Both the position numbers and the translations under genes were made by a program. Below the pieces are notes generated by a model that worked only from the letters and a program-made list of their open reading frames with translations, was not told where the DNA came from and did not search any database. Shown here one piece after another: positions 18,349 to 27,504 of a stretch of 64,000 nt of DNA. The stretch is from Z2-YC6860 sp963758225 (GTDB lineage Bacteria > Pseudomonadota > Alphaproteobacteria > Rhizobiales > Xanthobacteraceae), in NCBI GenBank assembly GCA_963758225.1, contig CAVWUJ010000008.1, positions 1-64,000 on the forward strand, given 5' to 3'. How positions within the stretch are numbered: position 1 is the stretch's first letter; every line of letters starts with the position of its first letter.

Positions 18349-18585
18349 ATGCGGAACACTGGCGTGTTGGTTTCCCTCGTTGCCGCCGCTGCGCTTGTCT
18401 CCAGCGCCGATCCCGCCTCATCACAAAGGCGCGACCGGTCGTTCGAGCCTCGCGCCCAGATTATCCAGTCCGACCCCTATGCCGTCTACGATACCGACGG
18501 CGTGACCGTGGTGGGACGCGATCCGGACCCGTTCATCCGGTTGATGATCCGCCGCGATCCCAAGCCCTGGGAACACGATAGCTGA
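18349..18585 (+). CDS. Small exported protein of unknown function
   Basis: A 78-residue protein with a clear Sec signal (MRNTGVLVSLVAAAALVSSA, cut near ADPASSQ) and a short mature part ending DPFIRLMIRRDPKPWEHDS. An AGGAGG site precedes the start. I recognise no domain. The position between the metal transporter and fdhD suggests, but does not show, a link with formate dehydrogenase. Confidence 0.6.
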   Translation: MRNTGVLVSLVAAAALVSSADPASSQRRDRSFEPRAQIIQSDPYAVYDTDGVTVVGRDPDPFIRLMIRRDPKPWEHDS

Positions 18586-18631
18586 TATTTCAGCCATCGC
18601 CTCGGGCATGGACCCGGGATAGAATGATGGC

Positions 18632-19624
18632 ATGTCGAAAGCGAAGATCGATCCGATCAAAACCAGTCCAACCAAAACCGATCCGATCGAGAACGGTTCA
18701 AGCCGGAACGCAACGATCCCCAACGGCACAATCCCGAACGGAACAATTCCGAACGACATTGCCGTCATTCGCCCCGATCCGCACGACCCGCGCCTGACCG
18801 AGCGGGTGAAAGGCATCGACCAGGCCGGCGTCGCCGTCGAGACGGCGGTGGTGGTCGAGCGTGCGCTGACGATCTTCCTCAATTCACAGGAGATCGTCAC
18901 GGCGATGACCATTGGCGACTATCCCGACTATCTGGCGATCGGCTATCTGCTGAACCAGAACATGCTCCGGCCCGACGACGTGATCACCGGCGTCGATTAC
19001 GACGAGGATCTCGCCGTCGTCGTCGTGCGCACCAAGCGCAAGACGAACTACGAGAAGAAGCTGAAGAAGAAGGTGCAGACGTCGGGCTGCGCCCAGGGCA
19101 CCGTGTTCGGCGATCTCATGGAGGCTCTGGAGGACGTGCAATTGCCCGACGCGGAGCTGCGCACATCGTGGCTCTATGCGCTGACGCAGGAGATCAACGT
19201 TACGCCGTCGCTCTATCTTGAAGCCGGCGCGATCCACGGCTGCGTGCTGGCGGTGCGCGACAAGCCGCTGGTCTATATGGAGGACGTCGGCCGCCACAAT
19301 GCGGTCGACAAGATCGCGGGCTGGATGCTGCGCCACGACGTGCCGGCCGGTGACAAGATTTTCTACACCACCGGACGGCTCACTTCGGAGATGGTCATCA
19401 AGACCGTGCGGATGGGCATCCCGATCCTGGTGTCGCGGTCAGGCTTCACCGCCTGGGGCGTCGAGCTGGCGCGGAAAGCAAACCTCACGCTGGTCGGCCG
19501 CGCGCGCGGCAAGCGCTTCATCGCGCTCGCCGGCGAACAGCGCATCGTGTTCGACCAGGACCTGCGCTATGTCGAGGAGGAAAGCGCCAGGCACCGGCGC
19601 AAGGCGGCAGCGCACGACGAGTGA
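18632..19624 (+). CDS. fdhD: Formate dehydrogenase sulfurtransferase FdhD
   Basis: FdhD passes sulfur from IscS to the molybdenum/tungsten cofactor of formate dehydrogenase. The core (residues about 55-320) shows VVVERALTIFLNSQEIVTAM, GDYPDYLAIGYLLNQNM, YMEDVGRHNAVDKIAGWML, FYTTGRLTSEMVIKTVRMG and LVSRSGFTAWGVELARKANL. The usual two-cysteine loop (CGVCG in E. coli) reads TSGCAQGT, so only one of the two cysteines is present. The N-terminal 55 residues are an unusual low-complexity extension with three TIPNG repeats; a later start cannot be ruled out. Its position after the tungstate genes suits its role. Confidence 0.87.
   Translation: MSKAKIDPIKTSPTKTDPIENGSSRNATIPNGTIPNGTIPNDIAVIRPDPHDPRLTERVKGIDQAGVAVETAVVVERALTIFLNSQEIVTAMTIGDYPDYLAIGYLLNQNMLRPDDVITGVDYDEDLAVVVVRTKRKTNYEKKLKKKVQTSGCAQGTVFGDLMEALEDVQLPDAELRTSWLYALTQEINVTPSLYLEAGAIHGCVLAVRDKPLVYMEDVGRHNAVDKIAGWMLRHDVPAGDKIFYTTGRLTSEMVIKTVRMGIPILVSRSGFTAWGVELARKANLTLVGRARGKRFIALAGEQRIVFDQDLRYVEEESARHRRKAAAHDE
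18713..18757. repeat. Three 15-bp tandem repeats inside the fdhD 5' region
   Basis: ACG ATC CCC AAC GGC, ACA ATC CCG AAC GGA and ACA ATT CCG AAC GAC follow one another, giving T-I-P-N-G/D three times. The repeat stays in frame and lies in the poorly conserved N-terminal extension. Confidence 0.85.
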
Positions 19625-19630
19625 GGGCAG

Positions 19631-19660
19631 GGCGGACTGGCCGGCCCGCGTCAGTCCGCC
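19631..19660. terminator. Hairpin between convergent fdhD and the dehydrogenase gene
   Basis: GGCGGACTG (19631-19639) and CAGTCCGCC (19652-19660) form a 9-bp stem with a 12-nt loop. It overlaps the last codons of the leftward gene and lacks a T-run, so it is a weak candidate for a shared terminator. Confidence 0.4.
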
Positions 19661-20496
19661 GCCGGCGTCGGATAGCCACGCCGGCGCTTGAAGTCCTTGA
19701 TCGCCTCCTTGACCACGCCGCAGACGGGAATGGGAAGCCGCACCGCGTCGGCTTCCTGCTGGACGATAGTCATGTCCTTCTCGGCCCAGGGCGTCGGACG
19801 GCTCTCGGCACGATTGGAGAGCGACCAGTTCTGCGCGCTGGAGTGATGCAGCGCCTCGCGCAGCCGCTCCTGGTCCACGCCCAGCGCTTCGCCGAGCCGC
19901 AGGCCCTCGTCGCTCGCCGTCATGCAGGCCCACAGGATGAGATTGTTGACCATCTTGCCGACCCGGCCGGCGCCGAAAGGACCCAGGTTGAAGATGTCCG
20001 ACGCGAAGGTGGCGAACACCGGCCGGCTGCGTTCGAAGGCGGCTTTGTCGCCGCCGCTCATGATGAGCAGCGCGCCGGCCTCGGCCGCGGGCTCGCCGCG
20101 CGTGAGCGCCGCGTCGAGTAGCACAATGCCGCGATCGGCGACACGCGCGGTGAGTTTCTTGGCGGTGCCGGGCGCGATCGTCGAGCCGATCGCCACCACG
20201 AGGCCGGGACGCGCGGTTTCCATCAGGCCGCCCTCACCGAAGAAGACCTGCTCCACCTGCTTGTCAAAACCGACCACCACGATCACGAGATCGCTCTGCG
20301 CGGCGACCGCAGCCGGCGAAGGCAGGATCGTCGTGCCGAATGCCGCCGCGGCCTCGCAGGCCGCCTTTGCCGGATCGGTGCCGCAGACCGGATAGCCCGC
20401 CTTGAGGATATGCCGGGCCATCGGCCGCCCCATGGCGCCGAGGCCGATGATGCCGACGCGCTGCTTCTGGCTCACGGGCCGATCCTCCCTTGTCAC
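19651..20496 (-). CDS. NAD(P)-dependent oxidoreductase, 3-hydroxyisobutyrate dehydrogenase family
   Basis: A 281-residue beta-hydroxyacid dehydrogenase. The N-terminal Rossmann motif is VGIIGLGAMGRPMARHILKA, substrate-side Gly/Ser residues are in DAALTRGEPAAEAGALLIM, and the catalytic Lys lies in GRVGKMVNNLILWACMTAS. The C-terminal helical domain is complete. The substrate (tartronate semialdehyde, hydroxyisobutyrate or another) cannot be decided. Starts at 20496 or the Met-free VSQKQRVGIIG region slightly later are possible. The frame is intact although it borders a damaged block. Confidence 0.82.
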   Translation of the reverse strand: MTREDRPVSQKQRVGIIGLGAMGRPMARHILKAGYPVCGTDPAKAACEAAAAFGTTILPSPAAVAAQSDLVIVVVGFDKQVEQVFFGEGGLMETARPGLVVAIGSTIAPGTAKKLTARVADRGIVLLDAALTRGEPAAEAGALLIMSGGDKAAFERSRPVFATFASDIFNLGPFGAGRVGKMVNNLILWACMTASDEGLRLGEALGVDQERLREALHHSSAQNWSLSNRAESRPTPWAEKDMTIVQQEADAVRLPIPVCGVVKEAIKDFKRRRGYPTPAAD

Positions 20497-20555
20497 GGTC
20501 CGTTACGGACCTCTCTGAGCGCCGCTCAAAGGCGGCAGTCCGGAAAGCGGGTGAT

Positions 20556-21606
20556 TTATTTCACCACCTGCCACTCCAGAGTCTCGCCGCCGTGATAGAT
20601 CAGCGCCCGCTCGTCCGGGCCGGCGACCTTGATCTCCTCCGGCGCGTCCAGGACCGCTTCTCGAGCGTGATGGTTTCTTTGTTCGGCGGAGGCCGTAATG
20701 CGTCGGGCCGTTGAGCGAGGCGAAGGCCTCGAGCTTGTCGAGCGCGTTCTCCTCCTCGAACACTTTGGCATAGGTCGCCATCGCGACCGGCGCGTTGAAG
20801 ATGCCCGGGATGCCGTTGAGGGCGAGCTTCTTGGCCACCGGATGCGGCGCCGAGTCGGTGCCGAGGAAGTAGCACGCCTCGCCGGAGGTCGCGGCCTTGC
20901 GCAGCGCCTGCCGGTCCGTCTCGGTCTTGATCACCGGCATCACGTACATGATAGGGCTTGAGCCCCCAGCCGAGCCAATCGGTGCGGTTGTAGTTCCATG
21001 TGATACGGCGTGATCGTGCCGCCGACCTGCGGCGCGTGCGCGCGGACGAACTCCACGCCGTCCTTCGACGACAGATGCTCGAGGATGAATTTCAGTCCGG
21101 GAAACTCGCTGCGACCACGGCCCGAGGTAGTTTTCGCAGAACACGCGCCTCGCGGTCGAAAATATCGACTTTCGGATCGACGTCCTCGCCGTGCATGAGG
21201 AAGCGCATGCCGAGCTTCTCCATGCGCTCCAGGACGCGTTTGATCTTGCGATAGTCGGTGACGCCCGCCGCCGAGTTGGTGGTGGCGTTGGCCGGATAGA
21301 GCTTCACCCCGGTGAACACGCCCTCGCGGAAGCCGCGCTCCACGTCGTCGGGATCGGTGTCGTCGGTGAGATAGCAGGTCATCAGCGGCTTGAACGTCGA
21401 GCCGGCGGCAGTGCGGCCATCGCGCGCTCGCGATAGGCGATGGCGTCGGCGGTGGTGCGCACCGGCGGGATCAGGTTGGGCATCAGGATGGCGCGGCCGA
21501 AATGCGCCGCGGTGAACGGCAGCATGGCCTTGAGCATCTCGCCGTCGCGCACGTGCAGGTGCCAGTCGTCCGGCTTGCGGCTTGATGGTGATGCGGCTGT
21601 GGTCAT
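20556..21606 (-). CDS. pyrC: Dihydroorotase PyrC (class II, frameshifted)
   Basis: Zinc enzyme closing carbamoyl-aspartate to dihydroorotate in pyrimidine synthesis. Pieces in order: DDWHLHVRDGEMLKAMLPF with the His-x-His metal site, RAILMPNLIPPVRT, MTCYLTDDTDPDDVERGF, GVKLYPANATTNSAAGV holding the carboxylated Lys, FLMHGEDVDPKVDIFDREA, CYFLGTDSAPHPVAKK with the catalytic Asp and IFNAPVAMATYAKVFEEENA. It ends LIYHGGETLEWQVVK. The length (about 348 residues) and motifs match the E. coli-type enzyme. At least five indels break it. The start at 21606 overlaps the end of the upstream flavoprotein frame (ATGA). Confidence 0.87.
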
Positions 21607-23287
21607 GAGGCCTCGCTGCGGCGTTGCGGCTTGCCCATCGGGCGCCGTGCCTTCCGGCGCGGGTCGGCCGCGTGGCAAGCGAGAAGAAGGTAGGCGAAAA
21701 GACCCTGTTGCGAGCGGTGCGGCCGTCGAAGGACGCATCCGGGGCGTTTCGCCGCCGCCTTCCGGCGGCGGGTCGTGTTCCTCAGATCAAAGTCAGGCAT
21801 TCTGAGGGCCGCCGCCGCGCCGTTGCCGGCGATACGGCCGAACACCGCGCCCGACATCAGGCCCGAGCCGCCCGGATAGTTGAAGTAGAAGATGCCGCCG
21901 ACGAGCTCGCCGGCCGCATAAAGGCCCGGGATCGGGTTCATGTCGCTGTCGATCACCTGGCCCGTGTCCGGATCGATGCGCACGCCGCCGAAGGTGAAGG
22001 AGACGCCGCAGCCGACCTGATAGGCCTCGAACGGCGGCTCCTCGATCGTGTTCGCCCAGTTCGACTTGTTGATCGGCAGGCCCACGGTGCAGCGGCCGTC
22101 CTTGATGTTCGGATTGAACGGCACGTCTTTCTTGACCGCGGCGTTGTAGTTCTTGATCTCGTCGAGGAAGCCCTGCGGATCGACGCCTTCCAGCTTGTGC
22201 GCGAACTCCTCCAGCGTGTTGGCGGAGACCTTGCTGACGCGCTTGATGCGGTATTCGTCGCGCAGCATGGGGATGATCTTTTTGTCGAACACCTGGTAGG
22301 CGAAGTTGTTCGGCTGGCGCAGCACCACCGAGCCATACTTCGCATAGGTGTAATTGCGGAAGTCCGCGCCCTCGTCGACGAAGCGGCGGCCCGTGGCATT
22401 GATCATGATGCCCCAGGGATAGGAATGCTTCTGGAAATTGTCGCCGACCGAGAGGTCGCCGAACTCCGGCGCGTTGTAGTCCCACTGCACCGCATGCGAG
22501 CCGGACCAGTTGCCGAACGACGAAGCGCCGATGGCGAGCGCCATGTTGATGCCGTCGCCGGTGTTGTAGGGCGTGCCGCGCACCTTCGCGAGCTCCCAGC
22601 CCGGCCCGAGATAGCGCGTGCGCATCTCGGCGTTCGAACTCGAATCCGCCGCAGGCGATGACCACGGACTTGCAGCGGATATCCTCGATCCGCGCCGTCG
22701 CCTTCACTTTCACGCCCTCGCACGACGCGGCCGTCGTAGATCAGTCGAATGCGCGGGTGCCGTAACGCACCTCGATGCCTTGCTGCTCGGCGATCTTCAG
22801 GTGCTGATCGATCAGGCCCGGTCCGCCGCCGGTGGCCTCGACGGTGAGGCCGCCCCAGAACTTGAACTTGCCGTCGATCAGATAGGCTTGCCGGCCCCAG
22901 ATCGGGTTGAACTTCATGCCCTTGCCGTGCAGCCATCGCATGGTGTCGCGCGAGCGGCCGACCAGCCGGTCGCAGAGGTCGCCGTCGGTGCGGTACTGCG
23001 TGACGCGGAACATGTCGTCGTAGAACTGATCGGTCGTGTAGGTGCCGAAATCGGAGCGGTCGATCTCGTCGGGCGTGAGGTCCGGCATGATGCGCCTTGA
23101 GATCGTCGACGCCGTCATAGACGCAGCGGAACGCGCCGGCGGTGAAGCGCGAATTGCCGCCCATCAGCTCCTTCGGCGCGCGCTCGAGCATCAGCACGCT
23201 GGCGCCCTTCTCGCGCGCGGCGAGCGCCGCACAGAACGCGGCATTGCCCGCGCCGACGACGACGACATCCCACGGCTTGCCTGACAC
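21603..23287 (-). CDS. FAD-dependent tricarballylate dehydrogenase-like protein (TcuA-like, frameshifted)
   Basis: Flavoprotein of the fumarate reductase/succinate dehydrogenase class. The GTG start gives MSGKPWDVVVVGAGNAAFCA with the dinucleotide-binding GxGxxA, then LELMGGNSRFTAGAFR-like sequence, YTTDQFYDDMFRVTQYRTDG, PYNTGDGINMALAIGASSFG, YPWGIMINATGRRFVDEGAD, TFGGVRIDPDTGQVIDSDMN and GGIFYFNYPGGSGLMSGAVF. This layout is that of TcuA. Breaks occur near 22630, 22735 and 23105. The exact end is unclear: the frame can run to 21603, overlapping pyrC, but its last 60 residues are Arg-rich and doubtful. The divergent TctC-type gene at 23632 could bind a matching tricarboxylate. Confidence 0.78.
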
Positions 23288-23631
23288 TCTCGCTTCTCCT
23301 TCTTTATCCCGCGGGGCCTGCGCCGCGCGGCAAAAGGGTTGATTTCCGTAATTCGACGAGGGATCGGCGCCTGTCAAGGTCGGCCGCCCGCCACTTCCAG
23401 TGCCGGCCAGCCACTGCCGGCCATGCCCGTCGCCGGGCGGCGCCTGCGCGGACACACCCGGCAGGGGCGATAGCCAGCGGACCATATGACCATTCCAATT
23501 TGGCTTCGGAATTGCAAACTGGCCGTGCCACACGCCGGCGAAGGCGGCGGGACCGCTCGGAAGGACGCCGCGCGACGACAAATCGCCGGCCTGGAAATCC
23601 TGGCGCGCCACGCTCGAAACGGAGAACGCCA
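23288..23631. promoter_or_regulatory. Divergent gap between the flavoprotein and TctC genes
   Basis: A 344-bp gap between divergent starts that must carry both promoters. I found no convincing inverted repeat, promoter hexamers or gene. A short moderately AT-rich stretch is at 23485-23525. Confidence 0.35.
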
Positions 23632-24628
23632 ATGAGAATGAAACGATGGATTGCAGCACTGCTCGGACCCGCCCTGCTTGCGGCGGCCGCGACCGGTGCC
23701 GCCGCCCAATCCTATCCAAACAAGCCCGTGCGGCTGGTGCTGCCCTATTCGCCCGGCGGCGTGGTGGACTATGTCGGCCGGCAGATCGCCCAGCATCTGG
23801 GCGATGTGATCGGCCAGCCGATGGTGCCGGACAACCGTCCGGGCGCGGGCGGCATGATCGGCATCGACGCGGTCGCCCGGGCTGCAACGACGGCTATACG
23901 CTGCTGCTGATGGATCCGGCGATCGTGATCAATCCGACGCTGCAGGCGAGCGTGCCCTATAATTTGTTCAAGGATCTGACCACCGTCTCGGTGGTGAGTT
24001 CTTCGCCGCTGGTGCTCGTCACCGCGCCGGGCCTCCAGATCAAGACGGTCGAGGAGCTGATCGCCTACGGCAAGGCCAATCCCGGCGAGATCAACTTCGC
24101 CTCCGCGGGCATCGGCACCACGCCGCATCTGGCCGGCGAGTTCCTGCAGCAGCGCAGCGGGATCATGGCCACGCACATCCCGTACGCAGCATCGGCCAGT
24201 CGTTCCCGGACATGCTGGCGAACAAGATCCAGTTCTGGTTCTCTTCGATCGCCGGCGCGCTGCCGTTTACCTCCGACAACCGCGTCACGGCGGTGGCGAC
24301 GACCGGAGAGCAGCGCTCGCCGGTGTTCAAGGATCTGCCGACGGTGGACGAGGCGGGTCAGAAGGGCTTCGTCGTCGATCTGTGGCTCGGCGTGTTCGGG
24401 CCGTCCGGCATGCCGCCGAGGTGGTCGAGAAGCTCAACGCCGGTCTGCAAGATATTCTGAAGCGTCCCGAACTGATCAAGGCGCTGGCCAAGGTCGGCGT
24501 GGAGGCGCGCGGCACCATCGTCCGCCGAGGGACAGGCCTTCGTCAAGGCCGAGTTCGAGAAGTGGCGGACCGTCATCGAGGAGGCCGGACTGAAGGGCGG
24601 CAAGGGCCAGGAGGTCAAGCCGAAATAG
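23632..24628 (+). CDS. Bug/TctC-family solute-binding protein (frameshifted)
   Basis: Exported binding protein: MRMKRWIAALLGPALLAAA starts a Sec signal cut after GAAAQ, then YPNKPVRLVLPYSPGGVVDY, PMVPDNRPGAGGMIGIDAVA, GYTLLLMDPAIVINPTLQ, INFASAGIGTTPHLAGEFLQ, FPDMLANKIQFWFSSIAGAL and FEKWRTVIEEAGLKGG. At least four indels (near 23875, 24190, 24415 and 24525) divide it; repaired, it is about 330 residues. It is divergent from the TcuA-like flavoprotein, which suggests uptake of a tricarboxylate for that enzyme, an inference from position only. Confidence 0.83.
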
Positions 24629-24664
24629 GGAAACGCCGCCTTCGGTTGTATCCGGGTGAAAGGA

Positions 24665-24698
24665 AAGCCCCGGCTCCGGACCATCGGAGCCGGGGCTT
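24665..24698. terminator. Bidirectional hairpin between convergent genes
   Basis: AAGCCCCGGCTCCG (24665-24678) pairs perfectly with CGGAGCCGGGGCTT (24685-24698) around a 6-nt loop: a 14-bp stem located between the convergent TctC and MscS genes. T-runs are short, but stem strength and position make it the likely terminator for both. Confidence 0.75.
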
Positions 24699-24719
24699 GC
24701 GTTCGGCTGGGTCGCCCGA

Positions 24720-25289
24720 TCAGACCGCCGGCGGCGGTTCGACCGTCCCGGGCATCGTCACCGGCGGCGGAACGGCGCGCTTGTAGGCGGTGAAGTTGAC
24801 GATCGCGGCATTCCAGATCTGGCTGTTGGGGATCAGCACCTGGTCCTTGTTCTCGTTTTCCAGCTCGGTCATGAATAGATTCAGGTCCTTGACGATGCCG
24901 CGCTGGGCGCCGACCTGGATCTCGTCCGCCAGCCGGTAGGGGCGAAACAGCAGCAGCATCACGCCGGCGGCCACGTTGGTCAGCGTGCCCTGCAGCGCCA
25001 GGCCGATGGCCAGCGAAGCGGCGCCGACCACGGCGATCAGGCTCGTCGCCTGGATGCCGATGAGCTGGAGGATGACCAGGAACATCAGCACCAGCACAGC
25101 ATAGCGCGCCAGGCTGGACAGGAAGCTTGCGAGCGTCGAGTCGATCCGCCGCCCCGTGAGCGCGCGGGCGATCATCCGCTGGACCGTGTTGGCGATCCAC
25201 CAGCCGACGATCGCGACCAGCAGAGCGCCCGCAAAGCTCATTGCATAGACGAGAACCAAGCCGCTCAAGGCTTCGGCATCGCTGACCAT
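24720..25289 (-). CDS. Small mechanosensitive channel, MscS family
   Basis: A 189-residue inner-membrane protein with three membrane segments: GLVLVYAMSFAGALLVAIVG, YAVLVLMFLVILQLIGIQ and the pore helix VVGAASLAIGLALQGTLTN. The beta-domain follows (FRPYRLADEIQVGAQRGIV, LIPNSQIWNAAIVNFTAYK). The C-terminal cage domain is reduced to a Pro-rich tail, so the protein is shorter than E. coli MscS (286). It should open under membrane tension to release solutes. The end is clean and a strong hairpin follows. Confidence 0.85.
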   Translation of the reverse strand: MVSDAEALSGLVLVYAMSFAGALLVAIVGWWIANTVQRMIARALTGRRIDSTLASFLSSLARYAVLVLMFLVILQLIGIQATSLIAVVGAASLAIGLALQGTLTNVAAGVMLLLFRPYRLADEIQVGAQRGIVKDLNLFMTELENENKDQVLIPNSQIWNAAIVNFTAYKRAVPPPVTMPGTVEPPPAV

Positions 25290-25407
25290 GTCTGCTCTCC
25301 GTTTCGAGAATCGGAAGCGTCAAGGATACGCCCGCAGCCTGGCGTTGCGTAGCCCCGTCGTGGACCGTCCGGCGGTGCGTCCGGGTAGACCAGCGGCGGC
25401 GCTGCGG

Positions 25408-26148
25408 TCAGGCGGCCGGCGCGACGCGGGCGTCGGGCTGTTTGGTGCGCCGCAAGGCATCGGCGACGAAGCCCGCCGCCTTGCGCTCCTCGATGAAGTC
25501 TTTGAGGTATTCGACCCCCGCCAGCCGGCCCTTCGGCGTGCCCATCGCCTGCTGGATCGCCATGAAGGCTCCGTCCATCACCCGGACCTTGGGATCGGTC
25601 TTGGCGTATTGGACCAGCGGCTGGCGCACGCCCGCCGCGACCTCGAGATTCTGCTCGAAGAACAGGTCGATGGAGGCGCGCCCGCCGCCGGTTCCGGCGC
25701 GGACGATCTCGGCGTTCTTGATCGTGCGGGTGAGATAGAGGTCGTAGGCGGACCCCTTGCCGACGGCGATCCGCACTCCGGGCCGGTCCACGTCGCCGAT
25801 GGTCTTCAGCGGCGAATCCTGGCGCACCATATAGGCCCCCTCGATCAGCACGTAGGGCGCGGTGAATTCGATCTCGGCCGCGCGCACCGGCTCGACGGCG
25901 AGAAAGGCCACGTCCCACGCCTGTTCCTTGAGCGCGGCGAACACCTCGCCGGCGGCATTGAACAGCACCAGTTCGACCGGAACGCCGAGCCTGCGGCCCA
26001 GCTCATCGGCCAGTTCGATTGTGATGCCACCAGGCCGGCCGCCGGCCGGGTCGCGCTGCACCATGACGCCGTTGCCCTGGTTGATGGCGGCCCGCAGCTT
26101 GCCCGTGGGCGCGAGATCTTTGAGGACGGCGGCGGAAACGTCGGTCAT
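25408..26148 (-). CDS. SBP_bac_3-family binding protein without signal peptide
   Basis: A 246-residue protein with the amino-acid-type binding fold: LAPTGKLRAAINQGNGVMVQ, GGITIELADELGRRLGVPVE, WDVAFLAVEPVRAAEIEFTA, GAYMVRQDSPLKTIGDVDRP and FMAIQQAMGTPKGRLAGVEY. Such proteins are normally exported, but this one begins MTDVSAAVLKDLAPTG with no hydrophobic leader and no in-frame upstream start that adds one. Full-length relatives of this cytosolic kind exist, so this is probably real rather than a truncation. No permease or ATPase is adjacent. It may be a soluble sensor or enzyme-like protein. Confidence 0.75.
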   Translation of the reverse strand: MTDVSAAVLKDLAPTGKLRAAINQGNGVMVQRDPAGGRPGGITIELADELGRRLGVPVELVLFNAAGEVFAALKEQAWDVAFLAVEPVRAAEIEFTAPYVLIEGAYMVRQDSPLKTIGDVDRPGVRIAVGKGSAYDLYLTRTIKNAEIVRAGTGGGRASIDLFFEQNLEVAAGVRQPLVQYAKTDPKVRVMDGAFMAIQQAMGTPKGRLAGVEYLKDFIEERKAAGFVADALRRTKQPDARVAPAA

Positions 26149-26438
26149 GGGTGGATTTTCCTGCGTGTAGGGAAGGGCAGAAGGCGTGCGGTTGCGCGGA
26201 AAGCTAGAGCAAACCGAAGCGGCGGGCCAGCGATTGAGGCTCCGCCGCTGAGCCTTGGCGGATGATGCCCGGTAAAACGCGGGCGCCGGCCGAGACGGCG
26301 GCTCGCCAGACCCGGCACGTCTGCTCCAGGGCTTTATCCCGCCGCAATGAGATGCAGTTTGTCAGTCCGTGGGCCACTGGCCGACCGGGGGCGCCATATT
26401 CGGGACGGTCAGGGGGGCCGATCCACGGGAACGAGCAG

Positions 26439-27395
26439 ATGTTTGATGGTGTGTTGCGTGCGGGATCGGTCCTCGCGTTGTTGATCGGATGGCCTCTGGC
26501 CGCCTTGGCCCAGTTTCCGCCGCCGCCAGCGCCGGCCGTCGATCCCTCGGCCGCGACCCCGCAGATCGACAAACGCTGGCCTTCGTCGCCGCTGCCGTCC
26601 CAGGACCTTTCCGGGCCGAAGCCAACACCGGCCGGACCGCAATCGCAGGCACAGCCCGCGGAGCAGCCAGACCCGGCGCCGCCCGCCATCGAGGCGCCTC
26701 CCGAACCACCGAAACCGGCGCGGGCCGAGCCCAACCCGAGGTCGAAGGCCAGGCCGGCCGCCAAAGCAGCGCCAAAGCCGGCTCCCAGGAATCGGCAACG
26801 CGCGGCAGCCCGGGGTCCAGCCGGCGACAGCGTCGTCTGTTCCGGCGTCTTCGCGAAGGATTCGAGCCACGAAAGGCTGGCGGCGCAGTTGAAGGAGGCC
26901 GGGATCGCCTGGGACGCGGTAACGGCGGCCAACGGCGGCCGAATGAATGCATCGGTGCTCTACCCGGGCAATCCGGCGCGCCGGCTGGAGGTGATCTGGG
27001 TCGACGACGCCACCCGCAGCGGCCTGCAGGTCGTCGCCATCAACGGACAGTCGCGGTGGAGCGCTCCGCGCGGATTGCGTCTTGGTCTCTCGCTCGCCGC
27101 GGTCGAAAAGGTCAACGGTCGCCCGTTCCGGCTCGGCCCCCTGGATGGCGAAGGCACCACCGCGGCGATCGACTGGGAGGGCGGCGCGCTGTCCCGGGTC
27201 GCCGGCGGATGCCGGGTCGGTGTGCGGCTGACCGGCAAGACTCCACCCGCCGACACGAAGCCGGCCGGTCCGGCCCAGGCCGCGGCCGATGGGTCCGCAG
27301 CCGGCCAGGGGGGTGCCGCAAAGGGGCTCATGTCGAACGATCCGGCTCTCAGAGGGGCCGGGTTAACGATCCGTGAAATCCTGATCGGCTATTGA
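26439..27395 (+). CDS. Exported Pro/Ala-rich protein of unknown function
   Basis: A 318-residue protein. Residues 1-25 are a signal peptide (VLRAGSVLALLIGWPLAALA, then QFPPPP). Residues 25-135 are a Pro/Ala/Lys-rich linker (PAAKAAPKPAPRNRQRAAAR) suited to crossing peptidoglycan. The rest is a compact domain: FAKDSSHERLAAQLKEAGIA, RRLEVIWVDDATRSGLQVVA, GLRLGLSLAAVEKVNGRPFR and a final TIREILIGY. I do not recognise the domain by name; similar envelope proteins occur in Hyphomicrobiales. The start at 26439 was chosen because it begins the signal peptide. The gene stands alone. Confidence 0.65.
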   Translation: MFDGVLRAGSVLALLIGWPLAALAQFPPPPAPAVDPSAATPQIDKRWPSSPLPSQDLSGPKPTPAGPQSQAQPAEQPDPAPPAIEAPPEPPKPARAEPNPRSKARPAAKAAPKPAPRNRQRAAARGPAGDSVVCSGVFAKDSSHERLAAQLKEAGIAWDAVTAANGGRMNASVLYPGNPARRLEVIWVDDATRSGLQVVAINGQSRWSAPRGLRLGLSLAAVEKVNGRPFRLGPLDGEGTTAAIDWEGGALSRVAGGCRVGVRLTGKTPPADTKPAGPAQAAADGSAAGQGGAAKGLMSNDPALRGAGLTIREILIGY

Positions 27396-27504
27396 TACGC
27401 CGCAAAAGGGTCATCCTGCCGCCCTAGTGCCGTGCGGTATTTCGCTGTTGACGGGTTGGTGCGTTGATTGCGCAAATTTCGCGTCACGCCTTCCAGCCGA
27501 TCCA

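Noticed and set aside
21603..21790. Arg-rich C-terminal tail of the TcuA-like protein as a real domain
   Set aside because: It contains a GC hairpin and low-complexity residues unlike the family, and probably reflects a lost stop codon after an indel, although the ATGA overlap with pyrC keeps it possible.
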